Positions 46,307 to 57,353 of a stretch of DNA of 64,000 nucleotides are shown piece after piece (the stretch's first letter is position 1; every line of letters starts with the position of its first letter). The translations under genes were made by a program, and so were the position numbers. This stretch comes from JBQTKD01 sp052386455. GTDB lineage: Bacteria > Actinomycetota > Actinomycetes > Sporichthyales > Sporichthyaceae. The DNA lies in contig JBQTKD010000009.1 of NCBI GenBank assembly GCA_052386455.1, positions 13,822 through 77,821 on the forward strand. Reading direction: 5' to 3'. The notes under the pieces are model-generated. The model was not told the origin of the DNA. It did no database searches and was given only the letters and a program-made list of their open reading frames with translations.

Positions 46307-47426
46307 CGTGCTGGACGAGATCCGCCACTGGTACGCCGCCGGCGCAACCTTCGGCCTGGCGACGGTGGTCGGCGTCTCGCGCAGCGCACCGCGCCAGCCC
46401 GGTGCCGCGATGGCCGTCGCCGCGGACGGCGAGGCCGTCGGCTCGGTCTCCGGCGGCTGCGTCGAGGGCGCGGTCTACGAACTCGCGCAGGAGGTCATGG
46501 CCTCGGGCGACCCGGTGTTCCAGACCTACGGGTTCTCCGACGACGACGCCTTCGCCGTGGGCCTGACCTGCGGCGGCATCATCGACATGTTCGTCGAGTC
46601 GATCTCGCCGGAAACGTTCCCCGAGTTCCCCGAGGTGGTCGCCTCCATCGACGCGGGGGAGCCCGTGGCGGTGGCGACGATCGTGTCCGGCGCCGGGCCC
46701 GTCGGCGCGCGGCTGGTGATCTGGCCGGACCGGCGTTCCGGCTCGCTCGGCAGTCCCCGTTTGGACGACGCCGTGACCGACGACGGCCGCGGCCGGCTCT
46801 CCCAGGGTGCCACCGGGATCATCCGGTACGGCCCCGACGGCGAGCGGCGACTGGACGACCTCACCGTCTTCGTGAGCTCCTTCGCCCCACCGCCGCGCAT
46901 GTTGGTGTTCGGCGCCATCGACTTCGCCGCCGCCGTAGCGGCCGCCGGGAAGTTTCTCGGCTACCGGGTCACCGTGTGCGACGCCCGGGCGGTGTTCGCC
47001 ACCAAGAAGCGCTTCCCGGAGGCCGACGAGGTCGTCATCGAGTGGCCGCACCGCTACCTCGAGGCCCAGCTCGCAATCCCCAACGCGATCGACGATCGCA
47101 CGGTCGTCTGCGTCCTCACGCACGACCCGAAGTTCGACGTCCCCGTCCTCAAGCTCGCCCTGTCCGCCCCGGCCGCCTACATCGGCGCGATGGGTTCGCG
47201 GAACACCCACAACGACCGCCTCGCCCGCCTGCGCGACGAAGGCGTGCCGGAGGACCAACTCGCTCGCCTGTACTCCCCGATCGGCCTGGACCTCGGCGCC
47301 CGCACCCCGGAGGAGACCGCGATCTCGATCGCCGCCGAGATCATCGGCGCCCGCTGGGGCGGCTCCGGCAAGCGCCTCAAGACCACCGAGGGCTCGATCC
47401 ACCATGAGCCGGCCGGCTCGTCCTGA
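46299..47426 (+). CDS. XdhC/CoxI family maturation factor
   Basis: A 375-residue protein with the N-terminal XdhC domain (VVGVSRSAPRQPGAAMAV, Cys54 in SGGCVEG, Cys91 in LTCGG) and the C-terminal Rossmann-like domain (PRMLVFGAIDFAAAVAAAGKFLGYRVTVCD, DDRTVVCVLTHDPKFDVPVL, YIGAMGSRNTHNDRL). XdhC proteins bind molybdenum cofactor and help sulfurate it before insertion into the large subunit. It belongs with coxD-coxE here and presumably serves the coxL product 6 kb downstream. Confidence 0.88.
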   Translation: MRDVLDEIRHWYAAGATFGLATVVGVSRSAPRQPGAAMAVAADGEAVGSVSGGCVEGAVYELAQEVMASGDPVFQTYGFSDDDAFAVGLTCGGIIDMFVESISPETFPEFPEVVASIDAGEPVAVATIVSGAGPVGARLVIWPDRRSGSLGSPRLDDAVTDDGRGRLSQGATGIIRYGPDGERRLDDLTVFVSSFAPPPRMLVFGAIDFAAAVAAAGKFLGYRVTVCDARAVFATKKRFPEADEVVIEWPHRYLEAQLAIPNAIDDRTVVCVLTHDPKFDVPVLKLALSAPAAYIGAMGSRNTHNDRLARLRDEGVPEDQLARLYSPIGLDLGARTPEETAISIAAEIIGARWGGSGKRLKTTEGSIHHEPAGSS

Positions 47427-47625
47427 CGAGAAGCCGCTCCCCGGCGCCTTGATCGTCCTCGTCGCCGGGTTGTACGGCGGCGTCGGCGGAGCCGCCTGGG
47501 GCTGGTTCGGCAACGACTACGAAGCCGGCGACTCCGCCCTCGGCACCGGCGTCATGGGCCTGGTCGCGGGCTGTTTCGTCGGAGCGGTCGGAGTCGCCGG
47601 CCGTGCAGCCCGCCGACGGCCCTAA
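47404..47625 (+). CDS. small two-helix membrane protein
   Basis: A 73-residue protein starting in the last codons of the XdhC-like gene (23-nt overlap). It has two hydrophobic segments (PGALIVLVAGLYGGVGGAAWGWF and GTGVMGLVAGCFVGAVGVAG) and a basic tail. I recognise no family. The membrane-like composition in both helices suggests a real gene, but the overlap is long. Confidence 0.5.
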   Translation: MSRPARPDEKPLPGALIVLVAGLYGGVGGAAWGWFGNDYEAGDSALGTGVMGLVAGCFVGAVGVAGRAARRRP

Positions 47626-48094
47626 GCCGCCGAGCCGCCCTCGCCCTCGCGAAGGCCAACGAGCAGGGAAGAAATGCGCGAGGCGCCGATCGGCCTCGGC
47701 AGCGCCTCTTGCGTCGCTTCTCGGCTTGCTAGCCATCGGGGCCGGCGGCGACCACGGGCAGGGCAGCCCGACGGCTCGGCGGTCGTCGAGCAGGGAAGCG
47801 GTACGGGGCGGCGCGACGCTCCGTACGAGGGCGACGGTGTCGAGCAGGGAAGCGACGCACGAGGCACGGATCGGCGTGGGACCCGCGTCTCCCGTCGCAT
47901 TCATGTTCGGGAGCCGACGACCCGAGCGCCGCGTGGGCTCTCCCGCCGACGACCAACGAATACGGAACGAACAAACGGGGCAGCGCCGCGACCGTGCACC
48001 CCGACGGCAGGCGAGCACGGAAGCGACGAACGAGGCGCAGATTGACGTCGCAACCGTCGCAGGCTCCGCTTCTCGGCTTGGTGGGCGTCGCGGA
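47626..48094. repeat. intergenic block of palindromic CGAGCAGGGAAGCGACGC repeats
   Basis: No gene is seen here. The block holds at least four copies of a half-site close to CGAGCAGGGAAGCGACGCACG, followed by AGGC: at 47660-47683, 47787-47803, 47841-47869 and 48011-48037. Inverted copies at 47702-47729 and 48061-48090 make imperfect hairpins (47661-47729; 48011-48090). A separate GTACGGGGCG/CGCTCCGTAC stem lies near 47800-47830. Similar repeats fill the next intergenic gaps to 52.6 kb. Confidence 0.65.
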
Positions 48095-49084
48095 CTAGGC
48101 CGGGGCACGGTCCGCGCTCGGTGGGTGGCCGGTCCAGCCGCGGTAGGCGCGGGAGAAGTGCGCGGTATCGGAGTAGCCGAGTTCCGTCGCGACGTCGGTG
48201 ACGGGGCGGCCCGCCGCGAGCAGCCTGCTCGCGCGGTGCTGCAGTGCCCTGCGCAGCAGCCAGTCGAAGGTTTCGCCGTGCTCGGCCAACCGCCGTTGCA
48301 GGGTGCGAGGCCCGAGGCCCATGCGCCGCGCCACTTCCGGAAGGGTGGGCCGGCGTTCGAGCGAGGCCGCCGCGATGAGATGCGCGACGCAGGCGATCAG
48401 ATCGACGTCCGCCGGGAGCCTGTCGTCGGGTGGATTCGCTTGACCGGCGGTTGCGGGGTTGGCCCGACCCAACAGGTGCTCCGGAAAGACCACGGCCGCG
48501 ACGGGCCCGGCGGCAACCTCGCAGCGGTACACCGCTGCGGCCGCGGCGCACAACGTCGGACGGGCTTGCGGGACCTCCAGCCGGATGGGCAGCCACCGCG
48601 GCCCGAAGAAGTGGCGCAGGAGATCGAGCTGGTAGCCCAACGCCAACAGTTCGTTCTGCCGGCGTCCGGTCTGCACTCGTTCGGTGACTTCGTAGGTCCA
48701 GCGCGCGACGCCGTCCGACTGCGCCAAACGCATCGCGGTGGCGGTCTGCAGGCCCTGCGCCATGCCGGCGTTCGACACGACCAACGCCTCGCCGAGGGTG
48801 GGCAGCCCCTGCACCCACCGGCCGAACTCGCCCAGCCCGAGAAAGCCCACGTGGGTGGACAGCCGAGCGCCGAAGACGTCGTCGCCGGCGGTCCGCGCCG
48901 CGGTTTCGACCAGCGCGAGCTGGTCCCGCAGCAGGATCAGCCGTTCGGGTTCGTCGACAAGCCGCGTCGAGAGCCCATGCCGGCGGAAAACGGGATCCGG
49001 AGGTACCCCGTTTCGGCGCAGGAAATCGGCGACGGGACCCATGGAACCCGCGCGCGTCATGCCGTAGGCCTGCACGACCACCAC
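48095..49084 (-). CDS. AraC-family regulator with arabinose-binding-like N-domain (OruR/ArgR type)
   Basis: A 329-residue protein from GTG 49084. The N-terminal ~190 residues match the Arabinose_bd (PF12625) pattern of OruR-like regulators (GPVADFLRRNGVPPDPVFRRHGL; FGARLSTHVGFLGLGEFGRWV). The C-terminal AraC double HTH is RPTLPEVARRMGLGPRTLQRRLAEHGETF and DVATELGYSDTAHFSRAYRGWTGHPP. It is divergent from the next gene across 63 bases, so it may regulate it. The inducer is unknown. Confidence 0.88.
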   Translation of the reverse strand: MVVVQAYGMTRAGSMGPVADFLRRNGVPPDPVFRRHGLSTRLVDEPERLILLRDQLALVETAARTAGDDVFGARLSTHVGFLGLGEFGRWVQGLPTLGEALVVSNAGMAQGLQTATAMRLAQSDGVARWTYEVTERVQTGRRQNELLALGYQLDLLRHFFGPRWLPIRLEVPQARPTLCAAAAAVYRCEVAAGPVAAVVFPEHLLGRANPATAGQANPPDDRLPADVDLIACVAHLIAAASLERRPTLPEVARRMGLGPRTLQRRLAEHGETFDWLLRRALQHRASRLLAAGRPVTDVATELGYSDTAHFSRAYRGWTGHPPSADRAPA

Positions 49085-49147
49085 GGTCCTCGGCGTTGTC
49101 GCGAAATGGCAAGCGATCGAGGCGTCCCGGGCCTACCTTCCCTGCCC

Positions 49148-50140
49148 ATGAACCCGACCGAAGCAACGATCGACGTCCCCGCCGACAGCCCCGGGTGGAT
49201 CGACACCGGCATCGCCGTCGAAGCCGGACAGTTCGTCACCCTCTTCGCCACCGGCACGGCCGGACCTGCCGGCGGGCCGGACGATCTGACGTTCCGTCCG
49301 GAACTGTTCCTCTGCTACCGCGTGAGTCCGACCGGCGCCTTCGACAAGCTCGCAGCCGCCACGACGACGTTTGTGGCCGACAGTTCCGGGACCCTCGAAC
49401 TGGTCGCCAACTTCCCGGGCGCGTGGCTCGACCGCCGCGGCGAGCTCGACGACGTCGCGTGGCCCCGCCCCGCCGCCGCAGGCACCTACACGGTCCGAGT
49501 CTTGGTGTGGGACGACGATCCCGTCGACGGCCTCGCGCCGCAGGTGCACTCGGACCCGTTGGCCGCCGCCGAACGACGCCGGCTCCTCCAGCCGTCCCGG
49601 CTTCCCGACGGCTGGCGGCCGGTCTGGCGCGTCGGTGCCACCGAGGCCTATCGCGACCACTCCGGCCCGACCGGCTCCTGGATCGGATGCCGGTGCGAGA
49701 ACGACGGCGGGCTGATCGTCGCGCCCGTCGACGTGCCGCTCACCGACGCGACACGCCTCCGTTGGGATTGGCGCGTCCTCGCGCTGCCGTCCGCCGTCGC
49801 CGAGGACACGCTGCTCACGCACGACTACCTGTCGATCGCCGTCGAGTTCGACAACGGCTTCGATCTCACCTACCTGTGGAGTTCCGCCCTTCCTGTCGGC
49901 ACGTCCTTTGCGTGCCCGCTGCCGTGGTGGAGCGCCCACGAGACCCACCAGGTCGTCCGTTCCGGAACGGCGGATCTCGGACGTTGGACGAGCGAGGAGC
50001 AGCCCGTCCTCGCCGACTACGCCCGCGCCATCGGCGGCCCGCCGCCGCAGCGGATCGTCGGCGTCTGGCTCATCGCCGTCGCGGTGTTCCAGGGCGGTCT
50101 CGGCGAATGCGAGTACCGCGGCATCGACTTGGTCGGCTGA
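49148..50140 (+). CDS. two-domain beta-rich protein, DUF3047-like C-terminus
   Basis: The 330-residue product has no signal peptide. Residues 1-130 look like a beta-sandwich with PA-IL/LecA-like wording (WIDTGIAVEAGQFVTLFATGTA; GTYTVRVLVWDDDP). Residues ~150-330 resemble DUF3047: LRWDWRVLALPS, then DYLSIAVEFDNGFDLTYLW, VVRSGTADLGRWTSEEQPVLADYARAIG and RIVGVWLIAVAVFQ. Both assignments are from pattern memory. It is divergent from the AraC-like regulator gene and could be its target. Confidence 0.65.
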   Translation: MNPTEATIDVPADSPGWIDTGIAVEAGQFVTLFATGTAGPAGGPDDLTFRPELFLCYRVSPTGAFDKLAAATTTFVADSSGTLELVANFPGAWLDRRGELDDVAWPRPAAAGTYTVRVLVWDDDPVDGLAPQVHSDPLAAAERRRLLQPSRLPDGWRPVWRVGATEAYRDHSGPTGSWIGCRCENDGGLIVAPVDVPLTDATRLRWDWRVLALPSAVAEDTLLTHDYLSIAVEFDNGFDLTYLWSSALPVGTSFACPLPWWSAHETHQVVRSGTADLGRWTSEEQPVLADYARAIGGPPPQRIVGVWLIAVAVFQGGLGECEYRGIDLVG

Positions 50141-50154
50141 TCGCTCGGCCGTGC

Positions 50155-50240
50155 GAAGGCTGCCGAGCGACGAAGAAACGCCTGAGGTGGTCCGTCCGCT
50201 ATGGCCGCCCCACCAGCGGCCTCCGTGCTTGGCAGCCGGC
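50155..50240. repeat. palindromic intergenic repeat
   Basis: GGCTGCCGAGC near the left end and GCTTGGCAGCC near the right end face each other, with CGAAGAAACGCCTGAGG-type sequence between them. It is of the same style as the repeats at 47.6-48.1 and 52.4-52.6 kb. Confidence 0.5.
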
Positions 50241-50316
50241 GACGGGTAGTGACGGGGCATCACCAGGCGCCGTAGGCTCCGGCGCATTGGGCCCGCCACA
50301 ACACCGGGAGCCGCAG

Positions 50317-51105
50317 GTGTCCAGCGAGTATGTGCTCACCGACGCCGCAGACGAACCGGAGAGCGCGCGGCTGGCGCAGCTCGAGGCGATGTACGACGTG
50401 CCCACTCGCCGGCGTCTGGGCGAGGCCGCCGTTGCGCCCGGGTGGCGGGTGGCGGACCTCGGGGCGGGTCGCGGGTCGGTCGCCCGCCAACTCTCCGAGC
50501 TGGTGGGCGCCGGCGGTCACGTCGTCGCCGTCGACATGAACCCGCGCTTCCTGGTGGATCTACCCGCGAACGTCGAGGTGCGCCGGATGGACGTCACCGT
50601 CGAGGATCTCGAGCCGAACGCCTACGACCTCGTCCACTGTCGGGCGCTGCTCATGCACCTCCCCGACCCGGCCGCAGTCCTACGCAGCGTGGCCAGGGCG
50701 CTTCGCCCCGGCGGGCTGCTGCTCGCCGAGGAGGGCGTCGCCTGCACCCTGCACGTCGGCGGCCATCCGGACGCGGCGTGGTGCACGGAGTTCCTGATCC
50801 GCGCTTTCGATGCACTGACGACGGCCAAGATCATGCAGTCGAACTACGGCCTCGATCTGCCCGGCGCCGTCGTCGAGGCCGGCTTGGAGCTCGTGGCCGG
50901 CGACGTCCACGCCCCGATCACCCTCGCCGAGGGTTCCGCCGGCCGCTTCCTCGCCATGTCTTTCGCCGCCATCGAGCAACGGCTGACGGCGTCCGGGCTG
51001 GCCACCGCCGCCGACCTCGCGCGCCTCCAGTCCGCCCTCGCCTCGCCGGCGACCACCGTGATCGGCTACGGCCTGTCCGGCGTCCTCGCCCGCCGCCCCG
51101 CCTGA
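50317..51105 (+). CDS. class I SAM-dependent methyltransferase
   Basis: A 262-residue Rossmann methyltransferase. The SAM-binding glycine loop is VADLGAGRGSVA (~44-55), the acidic end of strand 2 is VVAVDMNP, and motif post I DLVHCRALLMHLPDPAAVLRSVARALRPGGLLLAEEG is of the Methyltransf_11/UbiE type. The acceptor substrate is unknown. GTG 50317 has GGGAG 6 nt before it. Confidence 0.85.
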   Translation: MSSEYVLTDAADEPESARLAQLEAMYDVPTRRRLGEAAVAPGWRVADLGAGRGSVARQLSELVGAGGHVVAVDMNPRFLVDLPANVEVRRMDVTVEDLEPNAYDLVHCRALLMHLPDPAAVLRSVARALRPGGLLLAEEGVACTLHVGGHPDAAWCTEFLIRAFDALTTAKIMQSNYGLDLPGAVVEAGLELVAGDVHAPITLAEGSAGRFLAMSFAAIEQRLTASGLATAADLARLQSALASPATTVIGYGLSGVLARRPA

Positions 51106-51514
51106 GCTCGCCCCTGCCGTAGGCCATCGAGCAAGCCAACGGCACCCGAGGCGAATCCAACGCCGATGGCGCCCACCCCGTTGATTCCCCGCTCGTCCAC
51201 CGTCGGCGCCGCTCGAGCACGCCCCGTACTCCCCATTCCCGGCCTCGAAGGTCGTCGAGCCGAGAAGCGACGGTCGCCGAGCACGGAAGCGACGCCAGAA
51301 CCGATCCGGCGGCGATTCCGCGCCCCACCCGCCGCTTCGCTGCTCGCCGACCGACGACCGACGACCGACGACCGACGACCATGGCATCCCAGGCCAACCA
51401 CCCCGTTCGCCGGGCCGGCGGCCGGGTTGTCCACAGGGCCAGCCGACCCCCAGTTGTCCACAGATTGGGAACTCGCCCTTCACGCCCGGGCCGACCGCCG
51501 TCAGCGTTCCGCGC
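51106..51514. repeat. repeat-rich intergenic gap with DnaA-box-like sites
   Basis: There is no gene in these 409 bases. It holds further copies of the CGAGCxxGGAAGCGACG repeat (51254-51272 and 51276-51296) and an inverted copy at 51331-51350, a tandem GACCGAC heptamer (51349-51380), and two TTGTCCACA sites just before the next gene. Confidence 0.6.
51427..51462 (+). promoter_or_regulatory. pair of DnaA-box-like sites
   Basis: TTGTCCACA occurs at 51427-51435 and 51454-51462, in the same orientation, 27 bases apart. It equals the high-GC actinobacterial DnaA box. Two sites alone are not an origin; they may allow DnaA control of the gene starting at 51515. Confidence 0.45.
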
Positions 51515-52360
51515 ATGGATGTGATGGATGCGTTGAAGTTGCGGGGCGGTGCGGCGCGGTGGACGCGGCTGCGCGAGATGGGTGTCGGCGAGCGAGCGCT
51601 GCGCGCGGCATCGCGTGACGGGACCGTGCTGCGGGTCGGACGCGGCGGCTACGCGTTGGCGGATGCCCCGGCGGGACTCGTTGCGGCGGTCGCGCTGGGG
51701 GGCGTCGCGTCGCACGTGACCGCGGCCTACCTGCACGGTTGGGAGCCGTGGAACCCCGACCTTCGCCTGGTGGTCACCGTGCCGCAGGGGACGGTGAAAT
51801 CGCACCCGGGTATCGAGGTGCACCGCGCCGATCTGGCACCGGCGGATCTCGATTCCGATCGCGACTGCACCAGTGCCCTGCGCACCGCCATCGACTGCGG
51901 GAGATGCCTGCCGTTCGTGGACGCCGTCGTCATCCTCGACACGGCACTGCGCAAGAGAGCTGTGACGGAACGTCAGCTCGTTGCTGCAGCGAACCAATCT
52001 CGCGGACCGGGCGCCCCCGAGTTGCGTCGCGCCGTCGCCAACGTGGACCCGCGCTGCGGCTCCGAACTCGAGTCGGTGCTGCGACTCCTGCTCCGCAGCA
52101 CCAACGCTCAGCTACGGACACAGGCGCGGATCCCCGGCGTCGGCGACGTCGACTTCCTCGTAGACGGCTGGCTGGTCGTCGAGGGCGACGGGTACGAGTT
52201 CCACTCCAGCCGCGCGGACTACAAGGAAGACCGCCGACGCCTCAACGCCATCACCGCCCGCGGGTTCGGCCTGCTCCGGTTCACATGGGAGGACGTGCGC
52301 TTCCGGCCCCTCTGGGTCCTCGCCGAGGTCGAGCGCGTGCGCCAGCTCCGCCGGCCGTAG
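51515..52360 (+). CDS. AbiEi-like protein with DUF559 endonuclease-like domain
   Basis: The 281-residue product begins with a winged-helix segment of the AbiEi-antitoxin kind (ALKLRGGAARWTRLREMGVGERALRAASRDGTVLRVGRGGYAL). Residues ~195-281 form a DUF559/Vsr-like domain: CGSELESVLRLLLRS, DVDFLVDGWLVVEGDGYEFHSSRADYKEDRRRLNAITARGF and LLRFTWEDV, with Asp and Glu in PD-(D/E)XK-like positions. Such proteins are common, often multi-copy, in actinobacteria. No AbiEii toxin is next to it. It lies in the repeat-rich accessory block. Confidence 0.82.
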   Translation: MDVMDALKLRGGAARWTRLREMGVGERALRAASRDGTVLRVGRGGYALADAPAGLVAAVALGGVASHVTAAYLHGWEPWNPDLRLVVTVPQGTVKSHPGIEVHRADLAPADLDSDRDCTSALRTAIDCGRCLPFVDAVVILDTALRKRAVTERQLVAAANQSRGPGAPELRRAVANVDPRCGSELESVLRLLLRSTNAQLRTQARIPGVGDVDFLVDGWLVVEGDGYEFHSSRADYKEDRRRLNAITARGFGLLRFTWEDVRFRPLWVLAEVERVRQLRRP

Positions 52361-52804
52361 GCGAAGGAGCGGAGAAGCGACTCCTGAGGTGCTTCACCAG
52401 TCGGCCAACGCCTCGTCCGCGGCTCCTTTGCTCTCGGGCCGACGGCGGGAGCCTCGGGCGATCATCCGGGATACGCACCACGGCGGGCGGACACCGAGCA
52501 GGGAAGCGATGCACGAGGCGGTTTCCGGGCGGATAACCGCACCGCCCGCGGCTTCCTTGCTCACCCGCCGACGGCGGAGGGTGGTCGGGAGCCCGGAACC
52601 TGCACGCGGTCGTTTCGCGCCAACAAAAGGCAGAATCTGCGCGCAGCCGCGCAGATGCCAATTATGCACGCGTGTTTACCTCGCTGATGCGAGAGCCGGG
52701 CTTTCGCGTGCCAGGGCGGCGGTTACGCCGCAAAATTCCGCGCCTACTGTTGCTCCCACGCCCCCGGTAGTGACCCATCTCGCACAGGAAAAGAGTCCCG
52801 GACT
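52361..52804. repeat. palindromic repeats and promoter region before coxS
   Basis: No gene is seen here. Two imperfect palindromes are visible: 52362-52441 (GAAGGAGCGGAGAAGCGAC against an inverted GAGCAAAGGAGCC) and 52492-52573 (ACCGAGCAGGGAAGCGATGC, AGGCGGT, against inverted GAGCAAGGAAGCCGCGGGCGGT). The last ~170 bases (52630-52800) are AT-richer and probably contain the coxS promoter. Confidence 0.6.
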
Positions 52805-53280
52805 ATGGCTGAAATCACCGTCAAAGTCGACGGAGTAGCGCATACGGACGAGGTCGAACCCCGCCTGCTACTCGTCCACTACCTGCGCGACGTGCGCGGC
52901 AAGGTCGGCACCGTCGTCGGGTGCGACACCTCGAACTGCGGCGCCTGCACCGTCCTGCTGAACGGGCAGTCCGTGAAGAGCTGCTCCGTCCTCGCGGTCC
53001 AGACCGACGGCGCCGACGTGCTGACCGTCGAAGGCCTGGCCGACACCGTCCAATCCGAACTGCACCCGGTGCAGGAGGCGTTCCGCGCGTGCCACGGCCT
53101 GCAGTGCGGGTACTGCACGCCGGGCATGATCATGGCCTCGGTCGACCTGCTCAACAACAACCCCAACCCGACCGAGCACGAGATCCGCGAGGGCATCGAG
53201 GGCAACCTCTGCCGCTGCACCGGGTACCACAACATCGTGAAGGCCGTGCAGCACGCGGCAGCGGCGATGGGCGGTGGCAA

Positions 53281-53284
<4 letters not shown>
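52805..53284 (+). CDS. coxS: CO dehydrogenase-type small subunit, 2x[2Fe-2S]
   Basis: A 159-residue iron-sulphur subunit of the xanthine-oxidase/CO dehydrogenase family. The N-terminal plant-type cluster is held by Cys40, Cys45, Cys48 and Cys60. The C-terminal cluster is held by Cys101, Cys104, Cys136 and Cys138 (CGYC and NLCRC). Length and motifs are complete. It passes electrons from the Mo centre to FAD. The gene order S-L-M differs from the M-S-L order of classical Oligotropha form I operons. The stop overlaps coxL as GTGA. Confidence 0.93.
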
Positions 53285-55658
<2,374 letters not shown>

Positions 55659-55662
<4 letters not shown>

Positions 55663-56516
55663 TTCCCTCCGCCTTCGACTACGTACGCCCGCGGACCGTC
55701 GCCGAGGCGGTGGCTGCACTGGCGGGCGCCGACGACGCGAAGCTGCTCGGCGGCGGGCAGAGCTTCATCCCGATCCTGCGGCTGAAGCTGGCCTCCCCCG
55801 AGCTGGTCGTGGACATCAGCGGCATCGACGAGCTCCGTGGCGTCACGGACGACGGCGACGCGATCGTCGTCGGCGCCGGCACCACGCACGACGAGGTCGT
55901 CAAGAACGCCCTCGTCAACGAGCACGCCCCGCTGCTGGCCCAGGCCTCGGCAACGGTGGCCGACCCACAGGTCCGCCACCGCGGCACGTTCGGCGGCGCG
56001 ATCGCGCACGCCGACCCGGCCAGCGACCTGCCGGGCGTGGCGCTGGTCTACGACGCGACGATGAACATCGTCGGCCCCGGCGGAGCTCGCTCCGTCCCGG
56101 CCTCGGAGTTCTTCCTCGACTACCTCGAGACGGCGCTGGCCGAGGACGAGGTCCTCGTCTCCATCCGCATCCCGAAGCTCGGAGCGGGCTGGGGCACGCA
56201 CTACGAGAAGTTCAACCGGGTCGCCCAGGCCTGGTCGATCGTCGCGGTCGCCGCGGCGGTGAAGCGGGACAACGGGCACATCGCCGAGGCCCGCATCGCG
56301 CTGACCAACATGGGTTCCACCCACGTGCGCGCCACGGCCACGGAGAACGCCCTCGCGGGCGCCGAGGCGACCGACCACGCGGTGCACAGCGCCGCGCAGT
56401 TGGCGGCCGAGGGCACCAGCCCGGCCAGCGACGCGAACGCGCAGGCCGACTACCGCGAGGAGTTGGCCCGTGTGCTTACTCACCGCGCAGTCAGCAAGGC
56501 CGCCGGGCTGTCATAG
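55659..56516 (+). CDS. coxM: CO dehydrogenase-type medium subunit, FAD-binding
   Basis: A 285-residue flavoprotein subunit starting at GTG 55659 (GTGA overlap with coxL). FAD motifs are LLGGGQSFIPILRLKL (31-46) and the second glycine loop RHRGTFGGAIAHADPASDLP. The C-terminal CO_deh_flav_C part has YEKFNRVAQAWSIVAVAAAV. It takes electrons from CoxS and passes them to the quinone pool. Complete in length. Confidence 0.92.
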
Positions 56517-56612
56517 CCTGATCCGCAAGCCAGTTGTGTCTGCGCGCGCCGTTCCCAGTCGCACCCGGGGGCGGCGCGCGCGCCACATGCAGACGACGAG
56601 ACAGAGGCCCCC

Positions 56613-57293
56613 ATGCAGCTCGAACACGAATTCACCGTCCCGGTACCCGTCGAGAAGGCCTGGGACGTTCTCCTGGACGTCGAGCGGCTCGCCCCGTGCA
56701 TGCCCGGCGCCGTTCTCGACGAGGTCCGCGGCGACCAGTTCGACGGCCGGGTGAAGGTGAAGGTCGGCCCGATCACTGTCACCTACGGCGGCACCGCCGA
56801 GTTCGTCGAGAAGGACGTCGAGGGCCGCAGGCTCGTCATCAAGGCCACCGGCAAGGAGGCCAAGGGCGCGGGCACCGCGGCGGCCACCATCACGGCCGTC
56901 CTGAAGGAGTCCGGCGAAGAAACTCAGGTGTCGGTGTCCACGGACCTGGCCATCACCGGTCGCCCGGCGCAGTTCGGCCGCGGCGTCATGGTGGACGTCA
57001 GCAACAAGATCCTCGGCAAGTTCGTCGAGTGCCTCTCCGGGCAGATCGCCGGCGGCGACGCCCCCGCTGCCGAAGCATCCTCCGAGGCGCCCGCGAGCCC
57101 GTCCGCGAACGCGTCGAGCAACGGCGGCACGACGACCCCGGCCGCTGCCACCCGCCCGGCCACGCGCCCCGAGCCGGAGGCCATCGACCTGTTCGACGCC
57201 GCCGGTGCACCCGTCCTCAAGCGGCTCGCCCCGGTGGCCGCGGTCGTGGCCCTGCTGATCGTGGTCCTCGGCCTCAAGCGCAAGCGCCGCTAG
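56613..57293 (+). CDS. coxG: CoxG-like SRPBCC membrane protein
   Basis: The 226-residue product has an N-terminal SRPBCC/CoxG domain (HEFTVPVPVEKAWDVLLDVERLAPCMPGAV; GTAAATITAVL), an Ala/Ser/Pro linker (~148-190) and a C-terminal transmembrane helix with KRKRR. CoxG is thought to anchor CO dehydrogenase to the membrane and link it to quinones. A GGCC-rich gap of 96 bases separates it from coxM. The gene ends the cluster before a strong terminator. Confidence 0.88.
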   Translation: MQLEHEFTVPVPVEKAWDVLLDVERLAPCMPGAVLDEVRGDQFDGRVKVKVGPITVTYGGTAEFVEKDVEGRRLVIKATGKEAKGAGTAAATITAVLKESGEETQVSVSTDLAITGRPAQFGRGVMVDVSNKILGKFVECLSGQIAGGDAPAAEASSEAPASPSANASSNGGTTTPAAATRPATRPEPEAIDLFDAAGAPVLKRLAPVAAVVALLIVVLGLKRKRR

Positions 57294-57303
57294 ACGCGTA
57301 CGC

Positions 57304-57342
57304 GACAAGAGCCCGGTCCCCTTGCGGGCCCGGGCTCTTGTC
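57304..57342. terminator. bidirectional terminator after coxG
   Basis: Perfect 13-bp arms GACAAGAGCCCGG (57304-57316) and CCGGGCTCTTGTC (57330-57342), located between the convergent coxG and M4 peptidase stops. The AT-containing ends give short T/A runs on both strands. Confidence 0.85.
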
Positions 57343-57353
57343 GTCTGTGGTTC

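Noticed and set aside
51421..51470. Replication origin
   Set aside because: Only two DnaA-box-like sites, no AT-rich unwinding region, and no dnaA, dnaN or parB genes nearby.
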